Part shown: in pieces, positions 1-5,185 of the stretch
How the letters are laid out: each line of letters starts with the position of its first letter
Position numbering within the stretch: the stretch's first letter is position 1
NCBI GenBank assembly: GCA_964628455.1
Contig: CAZVPD010000188.1
Location: 1-6,683 of the forward strand
Reading direction: 5' to 3'
DNA length: 6,683 bases
Source of the DNA: JAQVWU01 sp964628455
Lineage (GTDB): Bacteria > Bacillota > Clostridia > Oscillospirales > CAG-272
Notes under the pieces: generated by a model
Seen by the model: only the letters and a program-made list of their open reading frames with translations
Database searches by the model: none
Told to the model about the DNA's origin: nothing
Translations under genes and position numbers: made by a program

Positions 1-46
1 AAGCTGCGGAAACGGGTCGACCGTTTTCGCAGCTTTTATTTTTTAA
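1..46. terminator. Strong intrinsic terminator hairpin at the end of the ireB operon
   Basis: Bases 1-15 pair with 21-35 to give a 15-bp stem with one G-U wobble and the 5-nt loop GTCGA. On the plus strand the stem is followed directly by a T-rich tract (36-46, TTATTTTTTAA), the classic intrinsic terminator layout for a plus-strand gene ending left of the window. On the minus strand the stem begins directly after the stop codon of the 24-codon ORF, so it probably also ends the ireB-reductase transcript. The minus-strand T tract would lie outside the window and cannot be seen. A bidirectional terminator between convergent genes is the likeliest reading. Confidence 0.85.
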
Positions 47-110
47 GGGCTTCATGCAGGGCTGCTGCGGCCAGCAGCACCATTAAGGCAAAATATCCGA
101 GATATTCCAT
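36..110 (-). CDS. 24-residue hydrophobic small membrane peptide
   Basis: This ORF is ATG at 110-108, 24 codons, TAA at 38-36. The peptide starts MEYLGYFALMV, continues through a Leu/Ala-rich run and ends HEALKK. That makes one hydrophobic segment of about 17 residues with a short basic tail, consistent with a single membrane-spanning helix. The translation signal is strong: AAGGAG at 123-118, exactly 7 nt before the ATG and overlapping the stop codon (124-122) of the upstream reductase, which suggests translational coupling. The stop abuts the terminator stem. I do not recognise a family. It could be a small regulatory or stabilising membrane protein of the operon, or a chance ORF. The spacing, start and hydrophobic pattern favour a real gene, but codon statistics on 24 codons prove little. 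Confidence 0.55.
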   Translation of the reverse strand: MEYLGYFALMVLLAAAALHEALKK

Positions 111-117
111 ATCGGCA

Positions 118-123
118 CTCCTT
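118..123 (-). promoter_or_regulatory. Shine-Dalgarno site of the 24-codon ORF
   Basis: The minus strand reads AAGGAG here, 7 nt before the ATG at 110. It overlaps the reductase stop codon at 124-122. This site is the main evidence that the short downstream ORF is translated. Confidence 0.6.
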
Positions 124-1099
124 ATAGAACTTTTATCGCAAACACGGGACAGACGGCGGAACAGTAACCGCATAATACGCACAGATCATCGCTGCAAACC
201 GCGCGGTTATTTTTTATCGACAGAGCACCCTGACCGCAGCGTCCGACGCATACTCCGCACCCTTCACAGTATTCTTCTATGTGGAGACGCCTTTTTTTCG
301 AAGCGAGAAAACGTCTGGCACCGGGGCTGAATACACGCGATTCGAAATAACCCAGATCGGCGTCAACCTCCTCCGTCGACTGCATGCCCACGGCTACCGA
401 ATCGACAAGAGGCTGACCGTCATCCGCAACTGCATCCAGCACAAAATCAAAAGCAGCTCCCGCATCCGTGAACAGATGCCCGCCGGCCAGCGACTTCATG
501 GCGAATACCCCTATGCCCAATGCTTTGGCACGCCGGACAGCCAGCGTCATCTCCGTAATGCTGCCGTCCGGTATTCCCGATCCTGTTTTATTGTAAATGG
601 GATGGATGATATCGAGAGGACGCATGGGGAAAATTTCGCAAACCCCGTTTACAGCCGCAACACAGTGCATCGATGCTCCTACAGCCCTGATAACACCTCT
701 TTGTTTCATTTCAAAAAGGAAATCCAGTGCTTCCGCATGACCGCGCAGCGTATGGATGCTTTCCTGTTCGTGCAGCATAAAAATATCGATATAGTCGCGG
801 TTCACGGCAGTACGCGCTTCTTCAACCGCTGCTTTTGCGGTTTTACGGTCAAAGGCATATGTTTTTGTCGAGAGGACAGTATCAAATTTGAGTGATTTTA
901 AAAAAGCAAGCCGGATATATTCGTAATTATGATAATATTGAGCCGTATCGATAAAATTAATGCCCCGGCTGAGGGCATAGGCGATGACGTCGCTTCCGGC
1001 ATCCGGAGAAAGCGCTGCCTGAAGAGGACCGACGGTAAGCGAGCCGAAACACATCCGCGTAACGGTTATACCGCTCCGGCCTAAAGCTGCTTTTTCCAT
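122..1099 (-). CDS. Aldo/keto reductase with C-terminal 2[4Fe-4S] ferredoxin domain
   Basis: This 325-residue protein has two parts. Residues 1 to about 265 are an aldo/keto reductase barrel, opening with ALGRSGITVTRMCFG, typical of the family start. The catalytic tetrad is visible: Asp51 and Tyr56 in NFIDTAQYY, Lys79 in STKT, and His110 in FMLHEQE. Residues about 272-325 are a bacterial-type 2[4Fe-4S] domain: Cys278, 281, 284, 288 and Cys307, 310, 313, 317. The second set ends in the usual Cys-Pro, while the first has Gly after Cys288. Such fusions are common in anaerobes, where the barrel uses NAD(P)H and the clusters probably pass electrons to or from ferredoxin; the substrate is unknown. 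No signal peptide is seen, so it should be cytoplasmic. It starts 8 nt after the ireB stop with only a weak GGG-type ribosome site, which suggests translational coupling. Confidence 0.93.
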   Translation of the reverse strand: MEKAALGRSGITVTRMCFGSLTVGPLQAALSPDAGSDVIAYALSRGINFIDTAQYYHNYEYIRLAFLKSLKFDTVLSTKTYAFDRKTAKAAVEEARTAVNRDYIDIFMLHEQESIHTLRGHAEALDFLFEMKQRGVIRAVGASMHCVAAVNGVCEIFPMRPLDIIHPIYNKTGSGIPDGSITEMTLAVRRAKALGIGVFAMKSLAGGHLFTDAGAAFDFVLDAVADDGQPLVDSVAVGMQSTEEVDADLGYFESRVFSPGARRFLASKKRRLHIEEYCEGCGVCVGRCGQGALSIKNNRAVCSDDLCVLCGYCSAVCPVFAIKVL

Positions 1100-1107
1100 A
1101 CCCGGGT

Positions 1108-1368
1108 CTAGACGCCGAGATACGATTTTACAAGCACATTCAGAAGATCGTCGCGGTCGATTTTTCGTATCAGCGAACGGGCGTTTTTATAATTCGTAAT
1201 ATAGGTCGGGTCTTCCGAAAGGATGTATCCGACAATCTGATTGATCGGATTATAACCTTTTTCACTGAGTGCGGAATATACAGCAACGAGAAGACGCTTA
1301 ATTTCCTGATCCTTTTCATCTTTAAGCGAAAATGTTATGGTTTTATCATTTTCCGACATATCCGGCAT
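1108..1368 (-). CDS. ireB: IreB family regulatory phosphoprotein (UPF0297)
   Basis: This 86-residue cytoplasmic protein carries the family core EKGYNPINQIVGYILSEDP (residues 36-54) and the basic helix ARSLIRKIDRDDL, so the assignment is firm. In Enterococcus faecalis IreB is phosphorylated on N-terminal threonines by the PASTA kinase IreK, dephosphorylated by IreP, and lowers cephalosporin resistance. Thr10 in DKTITF aligns with one of those threonines; the other position appears to be Asn7 here, from an alignment made from memory. The start at ATG 1368 is supported by AAAGGAG at 1381-1375, 6 nt upstream; the inner Met4 lies 15 nt away and is less likely. In many Bacillota ireB (yrzL) sits between alaS and ruvX. 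Here it leads an operon with an aldo/keto reductase instead. Confidence 0.95.
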   Translation of the reverse strand: MPDMSENDKTITFSLKDEKDQEIKRLLVAVYSALSEKGYNPINQIVGYILSEDPTYITNYKNARSLIRKIDRDDLLNVLVKSYLGV

Positions 1369-1404
1369 AACAGACTCCTTTATGATTAGCTCTTCGATAG
1401 GGTA

Positions 1405-1487
1405 TCATTGCGATTTATGTATATATTCTATAATAAAATTCCTGAAAAATCAATAGAAAACAGAATTTTGATAATTTATCGCAATGA
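1405..1487. repeat. Perfect 10-bp inverted repeat bracketing the ireB promoter
   Basis: TCATTGCGAT at 1405-1414 is the exact reverse complement of ATCGCAATGA at 1478-1487. Arm centres are 73 bp apart, about seven helical turns. Relative to the predicted ireB start (about 1418), one arm lies just inside the leader and the other about 60-70 bp upstream. This fits a pair of operator half-elements able to loop DNA across the promoter. It could also be coincidence in an AT-rich spacer. No terminator with a T run was found in 1369-1503 for the upstream lipoprotein gene. Confidence 0.4.
1425..1453 (-). promoter_or_regulatory. Sigma-A-type promoter of the ireB operon
   Basis: The minus strand reads TTGATT (1453-1448), a 17-bp spacer, then TAGAAT (1430-1425). 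The match is 4 of 6 at -35 and 5 of 6 at -10 with ideal spacing. Transcription should start near 1418, giving a leader of about 50 nt. The surrounding 1369-1503 spacer is AT-rich and contains no gene that I can see. Confidence 0.65.
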
Positions 1488-1503
1488 ATGGCCTGAATGG
1501 AAA

Positions 1504-2865
1504 TCAACCCCCGAGCATTCCGCTCAGACTGCGTTCAACCATCACCTGGATCAGATAATCGGGTTTTGATGTTTTCATATATTCATATACGGCAGAAAGA
1601 CCGCAGTTCCAGGGGGTATACAGTATTTCTTTGAACTGCTCGCTTGTATGGTCGATCAATGCGGCTCCGAATGAATCGCGCATGACAATCGCCGTCGGCA
1701 GGCCGGCGTTTGCTGCCTGACAGCGGACAGAGCCGTCGGCTTCGTTTGTCACAACAGCGAGCCGCTTTTTTGCATAGGTGCAGTATGTTATGGTTTCCGT
1801 AACATCGGAAGGGGATACGCCGAGGAAGTTGACAAGGTCACCTCCGTTGCCCGCTTCTTTCCAGATATTAAAATCATCCAGTTCATGAGGTTTGGTGCTG
1901 TCGTTTCCGGTGTCTTGATATATAATATTCATGAGTTCATAATAACCGAAGTAGGAACCAAGAGTATTCCAGTGTGTATCGGTCTGATAATATAATTTTC
2001 CTTCCTTCTTATTATCAAGCATTACCTGTGCCAGGTCCACAATAAAAACATTGTCGTCCTCCCGCGATTTTATTAGTCCGACAAATTGCTGGAGTTTGGA
2101 ATTCTGCGACACTTTTTCTGCAGCCAGATCATCAGGCGCTGTTTCGGGATAAGCGGTCAGACAGTTCGGCGCAATTAAATAGATCAGCTTGGTGGTTTCT
2201 TTTCCGTATTTACGGGCATTTTCAAGGCGTTTGTCGATCCCTTTGTTGATCGCTTTTAATTCATTTTCGCTGAACAGGTCATTTCCGCGGTAGTCCGATT
2301 TGGTCTGAGGATAATGAAGCTGCGATTTTTTACCCACAAAAACTTCGACCGATCCCTTTTCATACCAGACGTCCACTTTCAGGGCTTTTGAGGGATTTTT
2401 ACCTTTTGCCTGTGCAATGACGGAAACGGTATCGGTTTCTCCGTTCTGCAGTTTAACGGAAATAAAAAAACGTTTGTCCTGAGCCGATGTGGTGAATGTT
2501 TCAAAGGTATTGCCCGAAACGGTGAGTTTAGCGTCTTTTTCCGTTGTTCCGGTGATACAGGTGGTGCCGTTTGCGATAATGGAATAATCGTCATATTTAG
2601 GTTTAGCCGTAGTAAGTTCGAATTCCCCTTTGACCGTCTCTTCCTCGGTTTCCGCAGTTTTCGTTTCCGTTGATTCCTCCCGGGAGGATTCAGCCGGTTC
2701 TTCCTTTTCGGCTTTTTCTTTTTCCGTTGATTCCGTAACTCTTTTTTTTCTCACCGCTGTTGTTTCGGCAGCGGTATTGAACTGAACGGAACCGCATGAC
2801 ACAAAAAGAGGTATAAAGATCATGACCGTGAGCAGCAGTGCGGTGATTTTAAGCATTTGCTTCAT
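1504..2865 (-). CDS. DHHW / AlgX-AlgJ-like SGNH-fold lipoprotein (short paralog)
   Basis: This protein has 453 residues from ATG 2865. An in-frame TTG at 2874 would add three residues, but it lies only one base after the GAGG at 2879-2876, whereas the ATG is 10 nt away. In order: a lipoprotein signal (residues 1-23, FVSC, Cys24); a Thr/Glu/Lys-rich linker (about 28-85); an Ig-like beta domain (about 98-169, with ITGTTEKDAKLTVSG); and an SGNH-like domain (about 172-453). The last has the family's catalytic signatures Asp296-Thr-His298 in YYQTDTHWNTLG and Ser398 in VMRDSF, plus a GDLVNFLG block. Relatives AlgJ and AlgX O-acetylate alginate, and Gram-positive DHHW proteins are thought to handle surface-polymer acyl groups; the substrate here is unknown. 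It should be anchored outside the membrane. It follows its longer paralog by 70 bp with no visible promoter, so co-transcription is likely. Confidence 0.85.
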   Translation of the reverse strand: MKQMLKITALLLTVMIFIPLFVSCGSVQFNTAAETTAVRKKRVTESTEKEKAEKEEPAESSREESTETKTAETEEETVKGEFELTTAKPKYDDYSIIANGTTCITGTTEKDAKLTVSGNTFETFTTSAQDKRFFISVKLQNGETDTVSVIAQAKGKNPSKALKVDVWYEKGSVEVFVGKKSQLHYPQTKSDYRGNDLFSENELKAINKGIDKRLENARKYGKETTKLIYLIAPNCLTAYPETAPDDLAAEKVSQNSKLQQFVGLIKSREDDNVFIVDLAQVMLDNKKEGKLYYQTDTHWNTLGSYFGYYELMNIIYQDTGNDSTKPHELDDFNIWKEAGNGGDLVNFLGVSPSDVTETITYCTYAKKRLAVVTNEADGSVRCQAANAGLPTAIVMRDSFGAALIDHTSEQFKEILYTPWNCGLSAVYEYMKTSKPDYLIQVMVERSLSGMLGG

Positions 2866-2875
2866 TCGGGACAAA

Positions 2876-2879
2876 CCTC
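2876..2879 (-). promoter_or_regulatory. Ribosome binding site that decides the start of the short DHHW gene
   Basis: The minus strand reads GAGG at 2879-2876. It is 10 nt from the ATG at 2865 but only 1 nt from the upstream in-frame TTG at 2874, which argues for the ATG start. Confidence 0.5.
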
Positions 2880-2909
2880 GTCTTTCATTTTTGATGGATA
2901 TGCTTTTAT

Positions 2910-2930
2910 GGATCCGAACGGATCCGGATC
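2910..2930. repeat. Overlapping GGATCC palindromes between the two DHHW genes
   Basis: GGATCCGAACGGATCC (2910-2925) is a perfect inverted repeat (GGATCCG / CGGATCC around AA), and GATCCGGATC (2921-2930) is a second palindrome overlapping it. Three GATC sites fall within 20 bp. In the minus-strand mRNA this forms a compact hairpin just after the stop codon of the long gene and about 45 nt before the start of the short one. No T run follows, so it is not a standard terminator. It may set the relative amounts of the two proteins through mRNA processing or stability. Confidence 0.5.
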
Positions 2931-2935
2931 TGTTA

Positions 2936-4963
2936 TTATCCCAAAAGCGAACCTAAATTTCGCTCGATTAATACCTGAATAAAATAATCGGGCTGAACTG
3001 CCTTTAGCACATCCGGATTTACTCCGGTACCGGACGGCATAAACGTTATCTCATTGAAATGTTCGCTGACGAAACCGATAAGCGCCGCGCTGAACGAATC
3101 GCGCATAACGACCGCGTCGGGCAGGAGACTGTCCCCCGTCCTCATCACTTCCGAACCGATGGAGTCGGTATCCCGGACCGCGGTCAGCGGGAAAGCCGGA
3201 CTGCAGGAAGTGACATATTCGCTGACAATACTGTTGTCGATCCCCAGAAAATTGCATAAATCACCGCTGCTCCGGTTACTTTGAGAAATATGAAAAAGGT
3301 TGAGTTCATACGGCGCGGTCCCTTTGATACCGCTGTCCCTGTTGACGGCCGACATCAGTCCGCAATAACCGAAATAAGCCCCCAAAGTATTCCAGTGCGT
3401 GTCGGTCTGGTAATACAGTTTTCCCTTTTCCTTCATGGCTTTCATAGGTTCCGCGAGATCGATGATCAGAACGTTTCCGTCGTCACGCGAATTTATTAAA
3501 GCGACGAACTGACGGAGCCGCGAATCGTCCGAAATATTTTTTGAAATCATCTCGTCGGTTGCGGTTTCGGGATAGATGGTCAGTGCGTTGGGTGCGATCA
3601 GATATATCAGTTTGGTATCCTTCCCCGATGCTTTACGAACGGATTTCAACCGGTTATCCATCGCCTTTGAAATCCTCAAAAGTTCTTTTTCCGAGAATAA
3701 ATTGTTTCCGTAATAATCTTCCAGCGTATAAGGATAATGAAGCTGAGACATGCGTCCGGCGAACACGGTACGGTTTTCGGCACCTTCGTCATATTCCAGA
3801 ACGACTTCGGATATTGCGCTTTCCTCTTTGCCGTCCGTTTTTGCGGAAAGACATACCGTTTCGGAACCGTTTTTCGGGATCTTGACATCTATAAAAAAGC
3901 GTTCGTTTTGAGCCGTTTCGGTATAAGTCTCAAAATTTTCACCGGAAACCGTTATAAGGGAACCCAGTTCCACTGTCCCCATGATACAGGCGACATCCCT
4001 GCCTGTCATCACGGTATCAAGAACTTTCGGTTTCATCGTCGTGTACGGATCGTCTCCCGGTTTAAAGCCTTTTTCGTAGGACAGAGAAATCCCGTCCTCC
4101 CAAAGCAGATGCAGCATATCTTCGCGATACACCTGTATGACTGCTTTCGGTGCGATCGCATTGAGTGCCGACAGGCTGTATTTATAATCAAGCCTGTAGC
4201 CCATATCTCCGAATGTCGAAGAAAAATACGGAAGCAGCGCATCAAGATCGGACCGGTCCTTGCAGTCCAAAAGAAGCGAGGGATTGGTCGGGATATGGTC
4301 TTTATATTCGATTTTAACATAAGTCGAAAGGAGGGTAGATTCATCGCCTATAAGGGTATATATGCCGGATTCCGCGTCGGAGGGATCCGTGATCAATTTG
4401 TTTTTGCCGGTGATATCCGAAGGAAGGAAATGATATATTCCGGAGTATGCGTAATAACCGCCTTCCGGTGTCAGACTTCCGTCGGTTTTATCATACAACT
4501 CATTGTTTTCGCTGACGGACTTAAAAGTATCCGCAAGACTGCAGAACAGTATTTCGGTTTCATTCCGGGTGTTTTTTTCATGGATATATCTTTCGAGTTG
4601 TTCAAGCCGCGTAAGAGAAGCCGGATCCTTCCTGTATGAAGAGGGAAGATACCGGTCGTAGACGGTCTGGGCTATCGGAATGACCGCGATCAGATACGCG
4701 GTACCGGAATTTGACAGAGCGAGGGCACGTCGGGAAAGCTGTCTGTAAATGCTTTCAAGCTGAGAGTCAGACAGTGCGAGTTCGCCTTTATGGTCGGAGT
4801 TGAAATCGTAAAAGTCATTACCGGCGGTAAAACTGTAACCGTTTTTACCCGCGATCATTTCCGCCGGCACAGCGTTTTCCGGCCCGGAGATATCACCGCA
4901 GGAGACAAATGCAAGCAGGAATGCAAGCATTAAATTAAAAATAACTTTTTTAATGGGATTCAA
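2936..4963 (-). CDS. Tandem-domain DHHW / AlgJ-like lipoprotein: degenerate SGNH domain plus intact SGNH domain
   Basis: This 675-residue protein starts at TTG 4963, with AAAAAGG at 4980-4974 placed 10 nt upstream and an in-frame stop just before. Layout: lipoprotein signal (FVSC, Cys22); N-terminal AlgJ-like domain (about 28-288); Ig-like domain (about 322-393); C-terminal AlgJ-like domain (about 398-675). The C-terminal copy has Asp521-Thr-His523 (YYQTDTHWNTLGAY), Ser623 (VMRDSF) and a GDLCNFLG block. The N-terminal copy keeps the fold signatures (AGKNGYSF, VIPIAQTVY, AIAPKAVIQV), but at the Asp-x-His site it reads TDGSLTPEGGY: Asp161 is kept and His is replaced by Ser163. Ser238 may align with the nucleophile, but this is uncertain. 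It is probably an enzyme with a pseudoenzyme module for substrate binding, acting outside the membrane. From the Ig-like domain on it matches the downstream paralog, which points to duplication. Confidence 0.88.
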   Translation of the reverse strand: MNPIKKVIFNLMLAFLLAFVSCGDISGPENAVPAEMIAGKNGYSFTAGNDFYDFNSDHKGELALSDSQLESIYRQLSRRALALSNSGTAYLIAVIPIAQTVYDRYLPSSYRKDPASLTRLEQLERYIHEKNTRNETEILFCSLADTFKSVSENNELYDKTDGSLTPEGGYYAYSGIYHFLPSDITGKNKLITDPSDAESGIYTLIGDESTLLSTYVKIEYKDHIPTNPSLLLDCKDRSDLDALLPYFSSTFGDMGYRLDYKYSLSALNAIAPKAVIQVYREDMLHLLWEDGISLSYEKGFKPGDDPYTTMKPKVLDTVMTGRDVACIMGTVELGSLITVSGENFETYTETAQNERFFIDVKIPKNGSETVCLSAKTDGKEESAISEVVLEYDEGAENRTVFAGRMSQLHYPYTLEDYYGNNLFSEKELLRISKAMDNRLKSVRKASGKDTKLIYLIAPNALTIYPETATDEMISKNISDDSRLRQFVALINSRDDGNVLIIDLAEPMKAMKEKGKLYYQTDTHWNTLGAYFGYCGLMSAVNRDSGIKGTAPYELNLFHISQSNRSSGDLCNFLGIDNSIVSEYVTSCSPAFPLTAVRDTDSIGSEVMRTGDSLLPDAVVMRDSFSAALIGFVSEHFNEITFMPSGTGVNPDVLKAVQPDYFIQVLIERNLGSLLG

Positions 4964-4973
4964 ATCAAATCAA

Positions 4974-4980
4974 CCTTTTT
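4974..4980 (-). promoter_or_regulatory. Shine-Dalgarno site supporting the UUG start of the long DHHW gene
   Basis: The minus strand reads AAAAAGG at 4980-4974, 10 nt before TTG 4963. The next in-frame start, Met12, would remove the two lysines of the signal peptide n-region, so TTG is preferred. Confidence 0.55.
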
Positions 4981-5001
4981 TTATATATATAATTCCTGTT
5001 C

Positions 5002-5031
5002 ATTATAAACCTATTTGTGTGAATAAATCAA
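5002..5031 (-). promoter_or_regulatory. Promoter of the DHHW lipoprotein operon
   Basis: The minus strand reads TTGATT (5031-5026), an 18-bp spacer, then a perfect TATAAT (5007-5002). The start would be near 4995, giving a leader of about 32 nt that is almost all A/T (including a TA repeat at 4981-4992) before the ribosome site. It points away from the solute-binding protein promoter. Confidence 0.65.
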
Positions 5032-5055
5032 TAAAACAGTGTTAACAGGGAAGAA

Positions 5056-5067
5056 CCGGATATCCGG
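5056..5067. promoter_or_regulatory. Candidate operator: 12-bp perfect palindrome between divergent promoters
   Basis: CCGGATATCCGG is self-complementary over 12 bp. It stands out as a GC-flanked island in an AT-rich divergent spacer, lying between the minus-strand promoter (5002-5031) and the plus-strand promoter (5099-5127). A second, AT-only palindrome TTTTTTATAAAAAA (5071-5084) lies between it and the plus-strand -35 and may act as a bend or UP-type element. The protein that would bind is unknown. Confidence 0.4.
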
Positions 5068-5098
5068 AAATTTTTTATAAAAAAATGCTTTCACGGTA

Positions 5099-5127
5099 TT
5101 GTAATAGTTTATACATAGTGATACAAT
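5099..5127 (+). promoter_or_regulatory. Extended -10 promoter of the solute-binding protein gene
   Basis: TTGTAA (5099-5104), a 17-bp spacer, then TACAAT (5122-5127), with TGA directly before the -10 giving the TGn extension. The expected start is near 5134 and the leader about 52 nt. The leader ends in a GGGGGA ribosome site (5171-5176), 9 nt before the ATG. Confidence 0.65.
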
Positions 5128-5185
5128 GGAATAAGCATAAATTTACAGAAACGATCGATAAAAAAATTACGGGGGAATAATTCCG

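Noticed and set aside
281..895. Plus-strand ORF (204 codons) opposite the reductase gene
   Set aside because: It is antisense to a reductase with intact catalytic and cluster residues, and its translation has no signal or motif and no clear ribosome site.
1484..1500. Direct repeat GAATGG-CCT-GAATGG just after the short DHHW gene
   Set aside because: Two copies of six bases are too short to mean much, and they form neither a hairpin nor a T-tailed terminator.
2866..2874. TTG at 2874 as the start of the short DHHW gene
   Set aside because: The only ribosome site is one base from this codon but 10 nt from the following ATG at 2865, which also keeps a complete lipoprotein signal peptide.
2910..2925. 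Hairpin between the DHHW genes as an intrinsic terminator
   Set aside because: No T run follows the stem on either strand, so it lacks the tail required for intrinsic termination.
3737..4639. Long plus-strand ORF (300 codons) opposite the long DHHW gene
   Set aside because: It lies entirely antisense to a gene with clear family motifs, and its translation is rich in Phe, Arg, Cys and Ile with no recognisable domain. It is a shadow of the opposite-strand codon pattern.
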